From NCBI GenBank assembly GCA_900321895.1, contig ONYB01000002.1, forward strand, positions 1-24,649: DNA of 24,649 nucleotides, in the 5' to 3' direction. Positions 15,735 through 22,536 of this stretch are shown here, in pieces. The position numbers and the translations under genes are program-made. Within the stretch, counting starts at the first letter, position 1, and every line of letters starts with the position of its first letter. The notes below the pieces were generated by a model, which was not told the origin of the DNA, did not search any database, and saw only the letters and a list, made by a program, of their open reading frames with translations. This stretch comes from an uncultured Brachyspira sp. (GTDB lineage Bacteria > Cyanobacteriota > Vampirovibrionia > Gastranaerophilales > Gastranaerophilaceae).

Positions 15735-16662
15735 CGACTTTGATGACTTTATCTATGTACTTTTGGGTTAAAAATCCGAGTTTGTATAGTCTAAGTTTAC
15801 CAAATTTAAGAGCTTTGCCGTCTTTTGTCGCAATCGTGAGAGTGCGTGTTCCTTTTTGTAAAATTTCTCCGGTTTCGCCGGAGATGTCCAGAGTAGTTAC
15901 TTCATAAGGGTTTGTAACAAAGAAGGTGTCGTCGATTTGCAAATATGTCGGCAAAAACGGATAAAAGGCTCGCACTCTTCGTAAAATCTCAGTAGAGGTT
16001 TCTTTTTCAAAATCAAGAGTCATGTCTTGCGGGTTAACATTCGGATAGTAGGTTGCCTGAGAGTTGTCTTGTTCGACGGGAATAACAAGTCCGTTCTCCA
16101 GTTTTGGTAAAAGTTCCGCACAAAGCATTCTGGCTTTAAAAATTGTTTTGTTTTTGAGTTCTTTGCTTGTGTCGCCGTCTAAAATTTCAATTTTTTCTTG
16201 TGCTAAAATTGCTCCGGCATCAAATTCTTCATTTATAAGGTGAAAGGTTACTCCGGAAAATTTTTCTCCGTGCAATATGGTTTGTAAATAAGGATTTGCT
16301 CCTCGATATTTTGGCAAGAGTGACGGGTGAACGTTGATTGAAGCGATTGCCGGCATGTCGATAATCTCTTTTTTCAACTTTTCTCGCCAAGTCCCGACAA
16401 GCAAAATGTCAATATTCTCTTTTAGCAAAAACTTTTTGAACTCTTTTGAATTCGCTGACTTAAGCTTTAAATCCTTGATTTTGTGCTTTTTCATCAGTGT
16501 TAATTCAGGCGAACTTTTAAAAAAGTCTAAAAAGAACATTTTCAAACGGGAATATAGAGTTCGTTCGTATCTGAAAACTCCGCAAATTTCCATGTTTGCG
16601 AGTAGCGAACCCCTAATCAGATTTAAAAGCATGCCGTCTTGTCCGAGAATAACAACTTTCAT
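15730..16662 (-). CDS. Formyltransferase-family protein (Fmt-like)
   Basis: A 310-aa protein with the formyltransferase fold that uses 10-formyl-tetrahydrofolate. The catalytic set is visible: N110 and H112 in INVHPSLLPKYRG, and D148 in NEEFDAGAIL. The C-terminal half resembles the Fmt tail domain (VRAFYPFLPTYLQ). The N terminus (MKVVILGQDGMLLNLIRG) lacks the GTPDFA-type signature of ordinary methionyl-tRNA formyltransferase, and a GTWREKLKKEIID segment replaces the usual loop. It may be the organism's divergent Fmt, or a paralogue formylating an amino sugar or another amine. I leave the symbol empty. A promoter 6 nt from the ATG suggests a leaderless mRNA. It lies 54 bp downstream of the 751-aa gene. 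Confidence 0.82.
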   Translation of the reverse strand: MKVVILGQDGMLLNLIRGSLLANMEICGVFRYERTLYSRLKMFFLDFFKSSPELTLMKKHKIKDLKLKSANSKEFKKFLLKENIDILLVGTWREKLKKEIIDMPAIASINVHPSLLPKYRGANPYLQTILHGEKFSGVTFHLINEEFDAGAILAQEKIEILDGDTSKELKNKTIFKARMLCAELLPKLENGLVIPVEQDNSQATYYPNVNPQDMTLDFEKETSTEILRRVRAFYPFLPTYLQIDDTFFVTNPYEVTTLDISGETGEILQKGTRTLTIATKDGKALKFGKLRLYKLGFLTQKYIDKVIKVG

Positions 16663-16668
16663 GCCTGC

Positions 16669-16697
16669 ATTTTATCATTTTTCTCGACACTGTTCAA
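16669..16697 (-). promoter_or_regulatory. Promoter of the formyltransferase gene (extended -10)
   Basis: On the minus strand, TTGAAC (16697-16692), a 17-bp spacer and TAAAAT (16674-16669) preceded by TGA. The ATG follows after 6 nt with no Shine-Dalgarno. A 7-bp inverted repeat TTCAACT/AGTTGAA (16710-16716 and 16693-16699) overlaps the -35 and may be an operator. Confidence 0.6.
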
Positions 16698-16716
16698 CTA
16701 TTTTATATAAGTTGAA

Positions 16717-18972
16717 TTAATTTCTCATAGAAAGGGTTTCCATAGCTAATTTTTCGGCAGCATCTGCATTTTTCATTGCTTTGTCAATTTGTGACGGATC
16801 GTAGTTATTTGAAATCGTTACAGGGGCAGATGATGGAATGTAACTTCTGTTCGGGTCGTCTGCTGAAATTTCGTTTATGTTATTGCTTTGTGTGCTGTTG
16901 TCAGGTGTTGTCGTTGTTGTGTTATTTGTGTTATTTGTGTTATTTGCTCCGTTTGAGGCTTTGTCAGATCCGTTTACAGAGGTTTCTCTGTTTGCGATTG
17001 CAGGGTTTTGAGGATTATTGTTGCCTTGTTGAGTTGTGGTTTGACTGTTTTGTGCAGTTTGAGCATCAACAGGTGAGTTTGTTGCAACTGACGGAATTGT
17101 TTCTTTGTAAGGATGACCTTCTTTGTACATTCTGAGCAAGTTCGTAGGGCTGTTATTGCTTACAAACGGTCTGTTTGCAAGAGCCTGTTGAGCCAGTGCA
17201 GCTTGAATGTAAGGATTTAAGAGGTTTGTCGGGCTGCTGTGCAATCTCAAGTCAGGTTTTTGAGCAGATCTTTGTTGAGCTTGTGTCTGTTGAATTTGTT
17301 CGGGTTGTTCTTCCTGAACTTCCTCTTCTTCGTCAAGAACTGATTTTGTCGGTCTGCCAAAAATCGCGTGTGCACCTTTTGTTACGATTTTTGCAAGAAA
17401 CGGGGATACGACCATCATAGGAATTAAAAATCTTATCGGAACACCGAGAATGTTTCCGTTCTTGCACTTTCTCAGCCAGTTTAAGTTATGTTTGCTTTTT
17501 GAAACATAAGCAAGTTTTCTTTCGTTTCCGATGTTTATAAGTTTGCCGATTTTGTGTAAAAGTTTTGTAATCGGATTTTTGATATTTTTTGTTCCAAGTG
17601 CGTCATCTACAGCTTTTGACGCAGCTTTATATGCCGCTTTGTCAGCAAAAACTCCGGCCTTAACATTTTTGTTGAATAAGTCAAGAGCTTTTCTGTAGTT
17701 TTCCACGCCGGCTTTGTCCAAACCTGCATATTTGAAACCGCCAACTTTGTGCATGCCCATAATGCCGATTGTCATAGCCATAAAGTATGTAAAGTCGTTT
17801 GCAAATCTTTCTGCAAAAGTTTTACCTTTTTCCCCTTTCGGGGCTTTAAAAGTATTAATTAACATGTCGGCAAAGATACCTGCCTGCATAATTACTGCAA
17901 ACTTACCGCCAGCAAATCTGTTGGTTGTACCTTCCAAGAACCAACCCATTGCCTTCGGCAACATTCTGCCAAGTGTTGTTGTGTTCTTTTTGCCGAGTGT
18001 TGCATAGTATTTGTTTAAATATTCCTGCAAAGAAACAGTTCTGCCAAACAAGTGTTTTCTTACTTTGCCACCTTCTCGCCAAATAGAAATCTTTAAGTCT
18101 TTTCCGTTTGAAGTTGCTTTTTCAAGAGCTTTCATTACCTTGTCAGGATTGTCAAGAAATTTGCCTTTAAGACTTTCATATTCTTTAACCGAAGAAAAAC
18201 CGAGTTTTTTGATTTTCAAGTTTCTTGCAAGTTTTTGCAAACCCTTAAGTCCGGTTTTCCCTTCTATTTTTGATATGATTTTGTTGTCAATTCCAAGAAG
18301 CTCTAATTCTTTTTTCTGTAAAGCTAATGCTTGAGTTTGAAAATCTTTGCCATTTAAGCTTTCTTTGAAAGTTTTAATTGCATCTTGTGACATTCCGTAT
18401 TGCTCAAGTTTTTGGAATGCGTTGTATTTTTTGCCCAAAGGAATTCCCGCAATTTCCTCTGCCGGATGTTCTGAAATCGGTTTTAAGAATTCTTCGCAAA
18501 CGTTTTCCATATCCATTGCCAAGAACCCATGCAAGCCTGCACCAGGAGTTTTTGCAAAAGACCATTCAGGGTTTGTGTGATGGTTTCTTAGTGTGTATGC
18601 AATTTTGCTTTTGTGAGAAAGTTTTTCAAATTTTTTGTCAAACCAACGGATTGCCTGCTCAACTTTTTTACCGACATACGTTTTTGTAGAAATTTTATCG
18701 CCCCAGCCCCCGACTTTGCCGAGAATGCTGTCTTCGTATTTGCCGGCACATTTCGGGTTAAATTTGTCCATGCCTTGAGATAAGCCGTACCAAACTCCGG
18801 TACCGACTCCAAGCATTAAATAAGGGTTTGTTTCTTCGGAAGCTTTTGCTCTGTTTGCTAAGTATGAGTTGTCGACAGATTTTTTTACCTTTTCTGCGTC
18901 AACACCTTGCAGGTTAACAGGTACACCCGCTTGCATAGCTACATTATATTGAGAATTCAAATTACTAACCAT
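16717..18972 (-). CDS. Hypothetical protein, 751 aa, with hydrophobic segments and a low-complexity tail
   Basis: I do not recognise a family. From the ATG at 18972 (AGGA 7 nt upstream; TATACT at 18996-19001 as possible -10) the protein is 751 aa. An alternative upstream start gives only 12 more residues and lacks a ribosome-binding site. A hydrophobic patch lies at about 51-64 (YLMLGVGTGVWYG), and a Lys-rich, mostly helical body covers 65-390. Further hydrophobic segments lie near 395-410 and 510-525 (FLIPMMVVSPFLAKIV). From about residue 545 comes an acidic, Gln-rich stretch, two SPTNLL repeats about 26 residues apart, and a Gln/Asn/Thr-rich tail including NNTNNTNNTTTTT. No signal peptide is visible. 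A membrane or envelope scaffold role is possible but is inference only. Confidence 0.82.
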   Translation of the reverse strand: MVSNLNSQYNVAMQAGVPVNLQGVDAEKVKKSVDNSYLANRAKASEETNPYLMLGVGTGVWYGLSQGMDKFNPKCAGKYEDSILGKVGGWGDKISTKTYVGKKVEQAIRWFDKKFEKLSHKSKIAYTLRNHHTNPEWSFAKTPGAGLHGFLAMDMENVCEEFLKPISEHPAEEIAGIPLGKKYNAFQKLEQYGMSQDAIKTFKESLNGKDFQTQALALQKKELELLGIDNKIISKIEGKTGLKGLQKLARNLKIKKLGFSSVKEYESLKGKFLDNPDKVMKALEKATSNGKDLKISIWREGGKVRKHLFGRTVSLQEYLNKYYATLGKKNTTTLGRMLPKAMGWFLEGTTNRFAGGKFAVIMQAGIFADMLINTFKAPKGEKGKTFAERFANDFTYFMAMTIGIMGMHKVGGFKYAGLDKAGVENYRKALDLFNKNVKAGVFADKAAYKAASKAVDDALGTKNIKNPITKLLHKIGKLINIGNERKLAYVSKSKHNLNWLRKCKNGNILGVPIRFLIPMMVVSPFLAKIVTKGAHAIFGRPTKSVLDEEEEVQEEQPEQIQQTQAQQRSAQKPDLRLHSSPTNLLNPYIQAALAQQALANRPFVSNNSPTNLLRMYKEGHPYKETIPSVATNSPVDAQTAQNSQTTTQQGNNNPQNPAIANRETSVNGSDKASNGANNTNNTNNTTTTTPDNSTQSNNINEISADDPNRSYIPSSAPVTISNNYDPSQIDKAMKNADAAEKLAMETLSMRN
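16921..16947. repeat. 9-bp tandem repeat, three copies
   Basis: Three head-to-tail copies of GTTATTTGT (the third ends in C) lie within the 751-aa gene and encode the Asn-Asn-Thr units of its tail. The unit is a multiple of three, so copy changes would alter length without shifting frame. Confidence 0.85.
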
Positions 18973-19088
18973 AATAAATCCTATTTCCCTACAATAGTAT
19001 AAAAACATTAATTTGTTAAAAATTGCGTGAAATCTGAGATTTTGAACGGTTATGTAAAGAAATGTAACAAGATATATGAAAAATGAAA

Positions 19089-19119
19089 TTTAGAATTTTG
19101 TATATACTTTATATATATA
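19089..19119 (+). promoter_or_regulatory. AT-rich promoter element of the 56-aa gene
   Basis: TTTAGA (19089-19094), then ATATACTTTATATATATA (19102-19119). The same 18 bases, with TTTAGA upstream, precede the EF-hand gene on the other strand. TATATA about 17 bp after TTTAGA could act as the -10. Confidence 0.55.
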
Positions 19120-19149
19120 AGAGCTAAGTAAATAAAAAGAGAGGCTGAT

Positions 19150-19320
19150 ATGGCAGTTGCAAATTTGAAAAAGATTGATAAAAAGCTAAAAGATATGTAT
19201 AAAGATCAAGTTACAACAAACGCCGCACCTGCAGAACCGTTTGTTGATAGATCCGAAGTATTGTTGGCTCAAATGAATTTTATTGCAATGGCAAATAGGC
19301 AGGCACTTCACTTAGTATAA
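19150..19320 (+). CDS. Small hypothetical protein, 56 aa
   Basis: A short gene encoding 56 residues: a Lys-rich N-terminal segment (MAVANLKKIDKKLKDMYKDQ), an Ala/Pro linker (TTNAAPAEPF), and an amphipathic C-terminal part rich in Met, Ala and Leu ending in HLV. No signal peptide or known motif is visible. Three things support it as real: GAGAGG 7 nt before the ATG, a promoter-like element shared with the EF-hand gene, and an excellent terminator 56 bp after the stop. It lies between the divergent 751-aa gene and the convergent EF-hand gene. The shared promoter element suggests co-expression with the EF-hand protein. Confidence 0.75.
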   Translation: MAVANLKKIDKKLKDMYKDQVTTNAAPAEPFVDRSEVLLAQMNFIAMANRQALHLV

Positions 19321-19375
19321 AAAGTTTTTCATACATAAATATAACTCCAATTAATTTTTCCCCTACAAATTTTAC

Positions 19376-19405
19376 ACCTGATTTCAAAGAAATCAGGTTT
19401 TTTTT
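19376..19405 (+). terminator. Terminator of the 56-aa gene
   Basis: Perfect 10-bp stem ACCTGATTTC (19376-19385) / GAAATCAGGT (19389-19398), loop AAA, with T8 at 19398-19405. Confidence 0.93.
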
Positions 19406-19419
19406 ACGAATTTGCACAC

Positions 19420-19449
19420 AAAAAAGAACGGATTTGTTGTCCGTTCTTT
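19420..19449 (-). terminator. Terminator of the EF-hand gene
   Basis: Perfect 10-bp stem between 19423-19432 and 19440-19449 with a 7-nt loop. Read on the minus strand, it is followed by a six-T run (19425-19420). It starts just after the EF-hand stop codon. Confidence 0.9.
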
Positions 19450-19456
19450 ATGATTT

Positions 19457-20293
19457 TTATTCTTCTTCCGTCGTTGTTGTGGTCTTTTTCGGGAAGAGTT
19501 CGTTATATTTGTTTTGAAGTGTTTGTGCGGCGGTACCGTTAAGCATGCTTTGTCCGCCTTGGGCGAATTCTTCTTTTGAAATTTCGCCGTCACTGTTTGC
19601 ATCGTACATCGCAAGCATTGCGGTAAGTTCCTTGTAGTCAACCTTTCCGTCACCGTTTTGGTCAAGTTGGTTGAATACTTTTTGCATATTGGCTTTTTTA
19701 GTTGCGTCAGTGTCAGCTTTTTCATTTTTCAAAAATTCTTCAAGTGTGATATAACCGTCTTGGTTGCCTGAATTTTTGTCAACATTAGCTAATAAAGACT
19801 GTCCGAGTGCAGTAAATGCCTGATTGTAGACTGTTTTTTTCTCGTTTGCATCGGTAATTTCTGCCAATTCTGGTTTTATGAAGTTGAATGATTGTTGATT
19901 TTTTTCAGCTTCTTCGTAAGCTTCGCCGAATTTAGTATCAATTCCTTGTGGGACGGCACTTGCTGCCGGATTGTTTGTATGCTCAACAGGAATAGTTCCT
20001 GAAAGTCCGGATGTTCCGTTATGGACATTTTGCATACGCATTGCGATTTCGTTATAACCTTGTTGGTACGCAAAGTTTAGGGTTTGTTGGTTATACATGT
20101 TCCACATATTGTTACAACAGCCCATATATCCGCCATTGCGGCCCCCCATATAGCCACCGCCCCAAATGCTTCCAAAACCAAATTCGCTTTGGTGGAGTGC
20201 CATTTTTGATTGACCGTAAAACATTGCGGTTTGCATCATATTTTTGCCGATTTTTTGTAGTGATTGTCCAAATGCCTGAAAGTCTAAGCTCAT
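19457..20293 (-). CDS. EF-hand calcium-binding protein, 278 aa
   Basis: The C-terminal half holds calcium-binding EF-hand loops. EF2 at 211-222 (DQNGDGKVDYKE) and EF3 at 231-242 (DANSDGEISKEE) are canonical. EF1 at about 172-187 (DKNSGNQDGYITLEEF) is stretched and degenerate. The N-terminal half is Gln/Met/Asn-rich with a Gly-Tyr-Met segment (GGGYMGGRNGGYMGCC, 45-60) and no evident signal peptide or transmembrane helix. The tail is Thr/Glu-rich (KKTTTTTEEE). AAGG lies about 8 nt before the ATG. The partner is unknown; calcium-dependent regulation or structural binding is inferred from the EF-hands only. It has its own terminator and shares its promoter element with the 56-aa gene. Confidence 0.9.
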   Translation of the reverse strand: MSLDFQAFGQSLQKIGKNMMQTAMFYGQSKMALHQSEFGFGSIWGGGYMGGRNGGYMGCCNNMWNMYNQQTLNFAYQQGYNEIAMRMQNVHNGTSGLSGTIPVEHTNNPAASAVPQGIDTKFGEAYEEAEKNQQSFNFIKPELAEITDANEKKTVYNQAFTALGQSLLANVDKNSGNQDGYITLEEFLKNEKADTDATKKANMQKVFNQLDQNGDGKVDYKELTAMLAMYDANSDGEISKEEFAQGGQSMLNGTAAQTLQNKYNELFPKKTTTTTEEE

Positions 20294-20317
20294 AATATTA
20301 CCTTATACTCGTATCTC

Positions 20318-20347
20318 TATATATATAAAGTATATCTTTAATCTAAA
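20318..20347 (-). promoter_or_regulatory. AT-rich promoter element of the EF-hand gene
   Basis: On the minus strand, TTTAGA (20347-20342) then ATATACTTTATATATATA (20335-20318). This is identical over 18 bases to the element at 19102-19119 upstream of the 56-aa gene. The spacing between the two blocks differs by one base (6 versus 7). Confidence 0.55.
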
Positions 20348-20442
20348 ATTGCTAAATTTTGAGGTCAATTTTAAAAAACCTTGCGTAATGAGGCTTTTAG
20401 CTCTTTACAAATTTTAATATAATTTTGTCACTCAGAAAATAA

Positions 20443-20471
20443 TTGACAATCGTGTTTATTTCATATAGAAT
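20443..20471 (+). promoter_or_regulatory. tRNA-Leu promoter
   Basis: Perfect -35 TTGACA (20443-20448), a 17-bp spacer and TAGAAT (20466-20471). It is the strongest consensus promoter in the window, as expected for a stable RNA. Confidence 0.8.
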
Positions 20472-20488
20472 GAAGAGGCACGATAAGT

Positions 20489-20575
20489 GCCCTGGTGGCG
20501 GAATCGGTAGACGCGTCGGACTTAAAATCCGATTGGGCGAATAACTCAGTGCCAGTTCAAGTCTGGCCCAGGGCA
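20489..20575 (+). tRNA. tRNA-Leu (anticodon UAA)
   Basis: An 87-nt class II tRNA. Acceptor GCCCTGG (20489-20495) pairs with CCAGGGC (20568-20574), with discriminator A at 20575. Anticodon stem TCGGA/TCCGA encloses loop CTTAAAA, giving anticodon TAA, which reads UUA and UUG. A long variable arm and the T-arm GCCAG-TTCAAGT-CTGGC follow. No 3' CCA is encoded. A terminator starts 6 nt later. Confidence 0.97.
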
Positions 20576-20580
20576 ATCTT

Positions 20581-20611
20581 AAAAAAGAACCTCTGATGAG
20601 GTTCTTTTTTT
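20581..20611. terminator. Terminator of tRNA-Leu, possibly shared with the fic gene
   Basis: Stem AAAAAAGAACCTC (20581-20593) / GAGGTTCTTTTTT (20598-20610), loop TGAT, T-tract to 20611. The A6 on the left gives a T-tract on the other strand too, so it may also end the minus-strand fic transcript whose stop is at 20623. Confidence 0.92.
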
Positions 20612-20622
20612 ATGCTATTAAT

Positions 20623-21684
20623 TTAAAAATATTTTTCTACCGCAAATTTAAATTGTTCAACGAACATATCTTTAAAGTAGCTCAAACTGTTCGTTTCATA
20701 GAAAATTACGACGGCTTTTTTGTATTCAATTTCGCTGACACTTCTGTAAGAAATCGGACAATAATTGTTTGCATAAAGTATTGCGTTTGCTAAAATTCGT
20801 CCTGTGCGTTTGTTCCCGTCTTCAAACGGCTGAATATAAGAAATCATCAAGACCGTAATTAAAGCTTTTTCGATAATATTTGGCGTACGCCTGATACATT
20901 CGACTAATTTTTCAACTGCCTCTTTGATTTGCAATTTATTGGAAAGTGGTTTGTAATTTGTTCCGACAATTCCGACAGGTCTTTCTCTAAGTCCGAAATT
21001 AACGTCTAAATCCTTTACTAAAAGTCTGTGTAATTCTTCGATTTTTGCCAAAGTAATATCTTTGAAATAGTCTTTATTGTTAAATATAAACTCTAAAGCG
21101 TTTTTATGATTTAAAATCATAATAGCTTCTTCTTTTTGGTGACCTTTGGCTTCTGCGTTTTCTTTAATTAAAATTTCCGTATCAAGTAGAGAGTACGTAT
21201 TCCCTTCAATTTTTGAAGATTTCCAACTTAATTCTATCAAGAGCCTTTCGTATTCTTTTTTCATAACGGTAGCAGGGTATGTCTTTATTTTTCCCTGATA
21301 CAAAGCGTTTGTCTTTTCTAAATTAGAAATTTCCTCTTTTGAAAAAATATTTTGTAAATCGTTAAAAATTTTAAAGTTAAAATTTGGAAATTTAACGGTT
21401 CTTTCGTCAACATCTTTTTGAAAATACTTATAAACGTCAATATCTTTTAACAAATCGCTTGAATTTACGAGAGAATATGTCGTATTTTTTGTTGAACCTG
21501 ATTTTTTTATCAGGTTTTGAGAAATAAGTGTGTTTAAATCCCTAAGGATTGTTTGTTTGGATGCTTTATCTTCAAAATTTTTGATGTAGCCTTCAATATC
21601 AAGGCGATTAGCAAGTTCGTAATCGCTCAAATAATCCAAAATATACTGTTGACGTTTTGATAATTGTTTCATTTTTCGCACCAT
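20623..21684 (-). CDS. Winged-helix Fic-domain protein with His-to-Gln change in the Fic motif
   Basis: Fic enzymes transfer AMP or related groups to protein hydroxyls. Numbering is from the ATG at 21684 (353 aa). Residues ~5-75 look like a winged-helix DNA-binding domain. An inhibitory-helix motif S-S-K-I-E-G (156-161) matches the [ST]xxxE[GN] pattern of class II Fic proteins. The flap region RPVGIVGTNYKPL is present. The core motif reads IQPFEDGNKRTGR instead of HPFxxGNGRxGR: the catalytic base position is Gln285 (codon CAG), the rest is intact. Such proteins may be inactive as AMPylators or belong to a Gln subfamily. Starts at 21705, 21684 and 21672 are in frame. The promoter inside the inverted repeat makes 21684 or 21672 more likely. 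Confidence 0.88.
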   Translation of the reverse strand: MVRKMKQLSKRQQYILDYLSDYELANRLDIEGYIKNFEDKASKQTILRDLNTLISQNLIKKSGSTKNTTYSLVNSSDLLKDIDVYKYFQKDVDERTVKFPNFNFKIFNDLQNIFSKEEISNLEKTNALYQGKIKTYPATVMKKEYERLLIELSWKSSKIEGNTYSLLDTEILIKENAEAKGHQKEEAIMILNHKNALEFIFNNKDYFKDITLAKIEELHRLLVKDLDVNFGLRERPVGIVGTNYKPLSNKLQIKEAVEKLVECIRRTPNIIEKALITVLMISYIQPFEDGNKRTGRILANAILYANNYCPISYRSVSEIEYKKAVVIFYETNSLSYFKDMFVEQFKFAVEKYF

Positions 21685-21687
21685 TTT

Positions 21688-21724
21688 TTGAAATAATCGT
21701 ACCATATTGAGACGATTATTTCAA
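21688..21724 (-). promoter_or_regulatory. fic promoter enclosed in a 13-bp perfect inverted repeat (probable operator)
   Basis: TTGAAATAATCGT (21688-21700) and ACGATTATTTCAA (21712-21724) are exact reverse complements separated by 11 bp. On the minus strand the right arm supplies -35 TTGAAA (21724-21719) and the left arm supplies -10 TACGAT (21701-21696), with a 17-bp spacer and an extended TGG. A dimeric repressor bound here would block the promoter. The wHTH domain of the Fic protein is the obvious candidate. Confidence 0.7.
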
Positions 21725-21738
21725 GATCATCCTATTTG

Positions 21739-22530
21739 CTATTGTGGTTTCTTTGGTGGGCGGTTGTTTATGAAGAATTTTCGCATATCATCAGAAATAT
21801 TCACTTGCTGGAGTGCCATGTGATATTTTCTCAAAAGGGCAATGTTTTCCTGTTCTTCCAGCAAATCTCTTTGTGGAATTTTTACGGAATTCTTTACTTT
21901 TTCAAATTCTGATGGGGTGTTGCGTAGCATTACTTTTGCAATAATTTCGTCGATATTACTCCCGCCTGTTTGGTATTTTGAGGCGATTTCTTCTGTAGAA
22001 GCCCCTTGTGGTAAATTATAGAGCCAATTTACCGTCAAAACATCTCCCGCAGATACTTTGTGTATTCCTTTTTGGTGCGGGGTATACATAATATCTGTTT
22101 TGTACGGACTATGCCCTAACCCTATTGCATGCCCGATTTCGTGAAGAATTGTGTGATAAACTTCGTTTTCGTCGGCATATTCACCGTGAACAAGCCCGTC
22201 TGTCAGACCGATTGATACTTCAGCTCCGTATAATCTGTTTGCCCCGTCAAATGAAAAATAACAATACCCTAGAGCTTTTCTCTCTACTCTTTTCCAGTCT
22301 ACATTTACATTTGATTCAAGCAATGTCTTTACTACAGTAAATGAAACTTTACCTTTTGTTGCGGTTTGCCATTCGTTTAGGGCTCTTTTTACCATGTCCC
22401 TGTATTTGTAGTCCTGTCCTTGTTTTGAATAAAACTTCATCGGAGCAATATAAACCTTTAGAGGCATATAAGTCCACCTCATAAGTTTACCGTTTTTTAA
22501 CGATTGTGAAACATAAGTTTTACTCTGCAT
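21739..22530 (-). CDS. Matrixin-like zinc metalloprotease (metzincin)
   Basis: A 263-aa protein with a complete metzincin site: H130-E131-x-x-H134-x-x-G-x-x-H140 (HEIGHAIGLGH), followed by the Met-turn M148 in TDIMY. This is as in peptidase family M10. The upstream part (RWTYMPLKVYI, then LNEWQTATKGKVSF) matches the start of matrixin catalytic domains. There is no signal peptide, propeptide cysteine switch or membrane helix, so the site of action is unclear. The ~110-residue C-terminal part is charged and ends in Pro/Lys-rich PPKKPQ. The start at 22530 is chosen because TTGTAT-17-TACAAT ends 6 nt before it; a TTG start at 22560 would lie within the promoter. The gene is divergent from ybaB and upstream of fic. 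Confidence 0.9.
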   Translation of the reverse strand: MQSKTYVSQSLKNGKLMRWTYMPLKVYIAPMKFYSKQGQDYKYRDMVKRALNEWQTATKGKVSFTVVKTLLESNVNVDWKRVERKALGYCYFSFDGANRLYGAEVSIGLTDGLVHGEYADENEVYHTILHEIGHAIGLGHSPYKTDIMYTPHQKGIHKVSAGDVLTVNWLYNLPQGASTEEIASKYQTGGSNIDEIIAKVMLRNTPSEFEKVKNSVKIPQRDLLEEQENIALLRKYHMALQQVNISDDMRKFFINNRPPKKPQ

Positions 22531-22536
22531 ATTTTT

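Noticed and set aside
16334..16720. A 128-aa plus-strand frame
   Set aside because: It is antisense to the formyltransferase gene and its promoter, and lacks family signals.
16921..16947. 9-bp tandem repeat as a phase-variation switch
   Set aside because: The unit is a multiple of three, so copy changes would not shift the frame. It could only vary tail length.
19393..19725. A 110-aa Thr/Lys-rich minus-strand frame
   Set aside because: It is a frame-shifted shadow of the EF-hand gene that runs through two terminators, with no family features.
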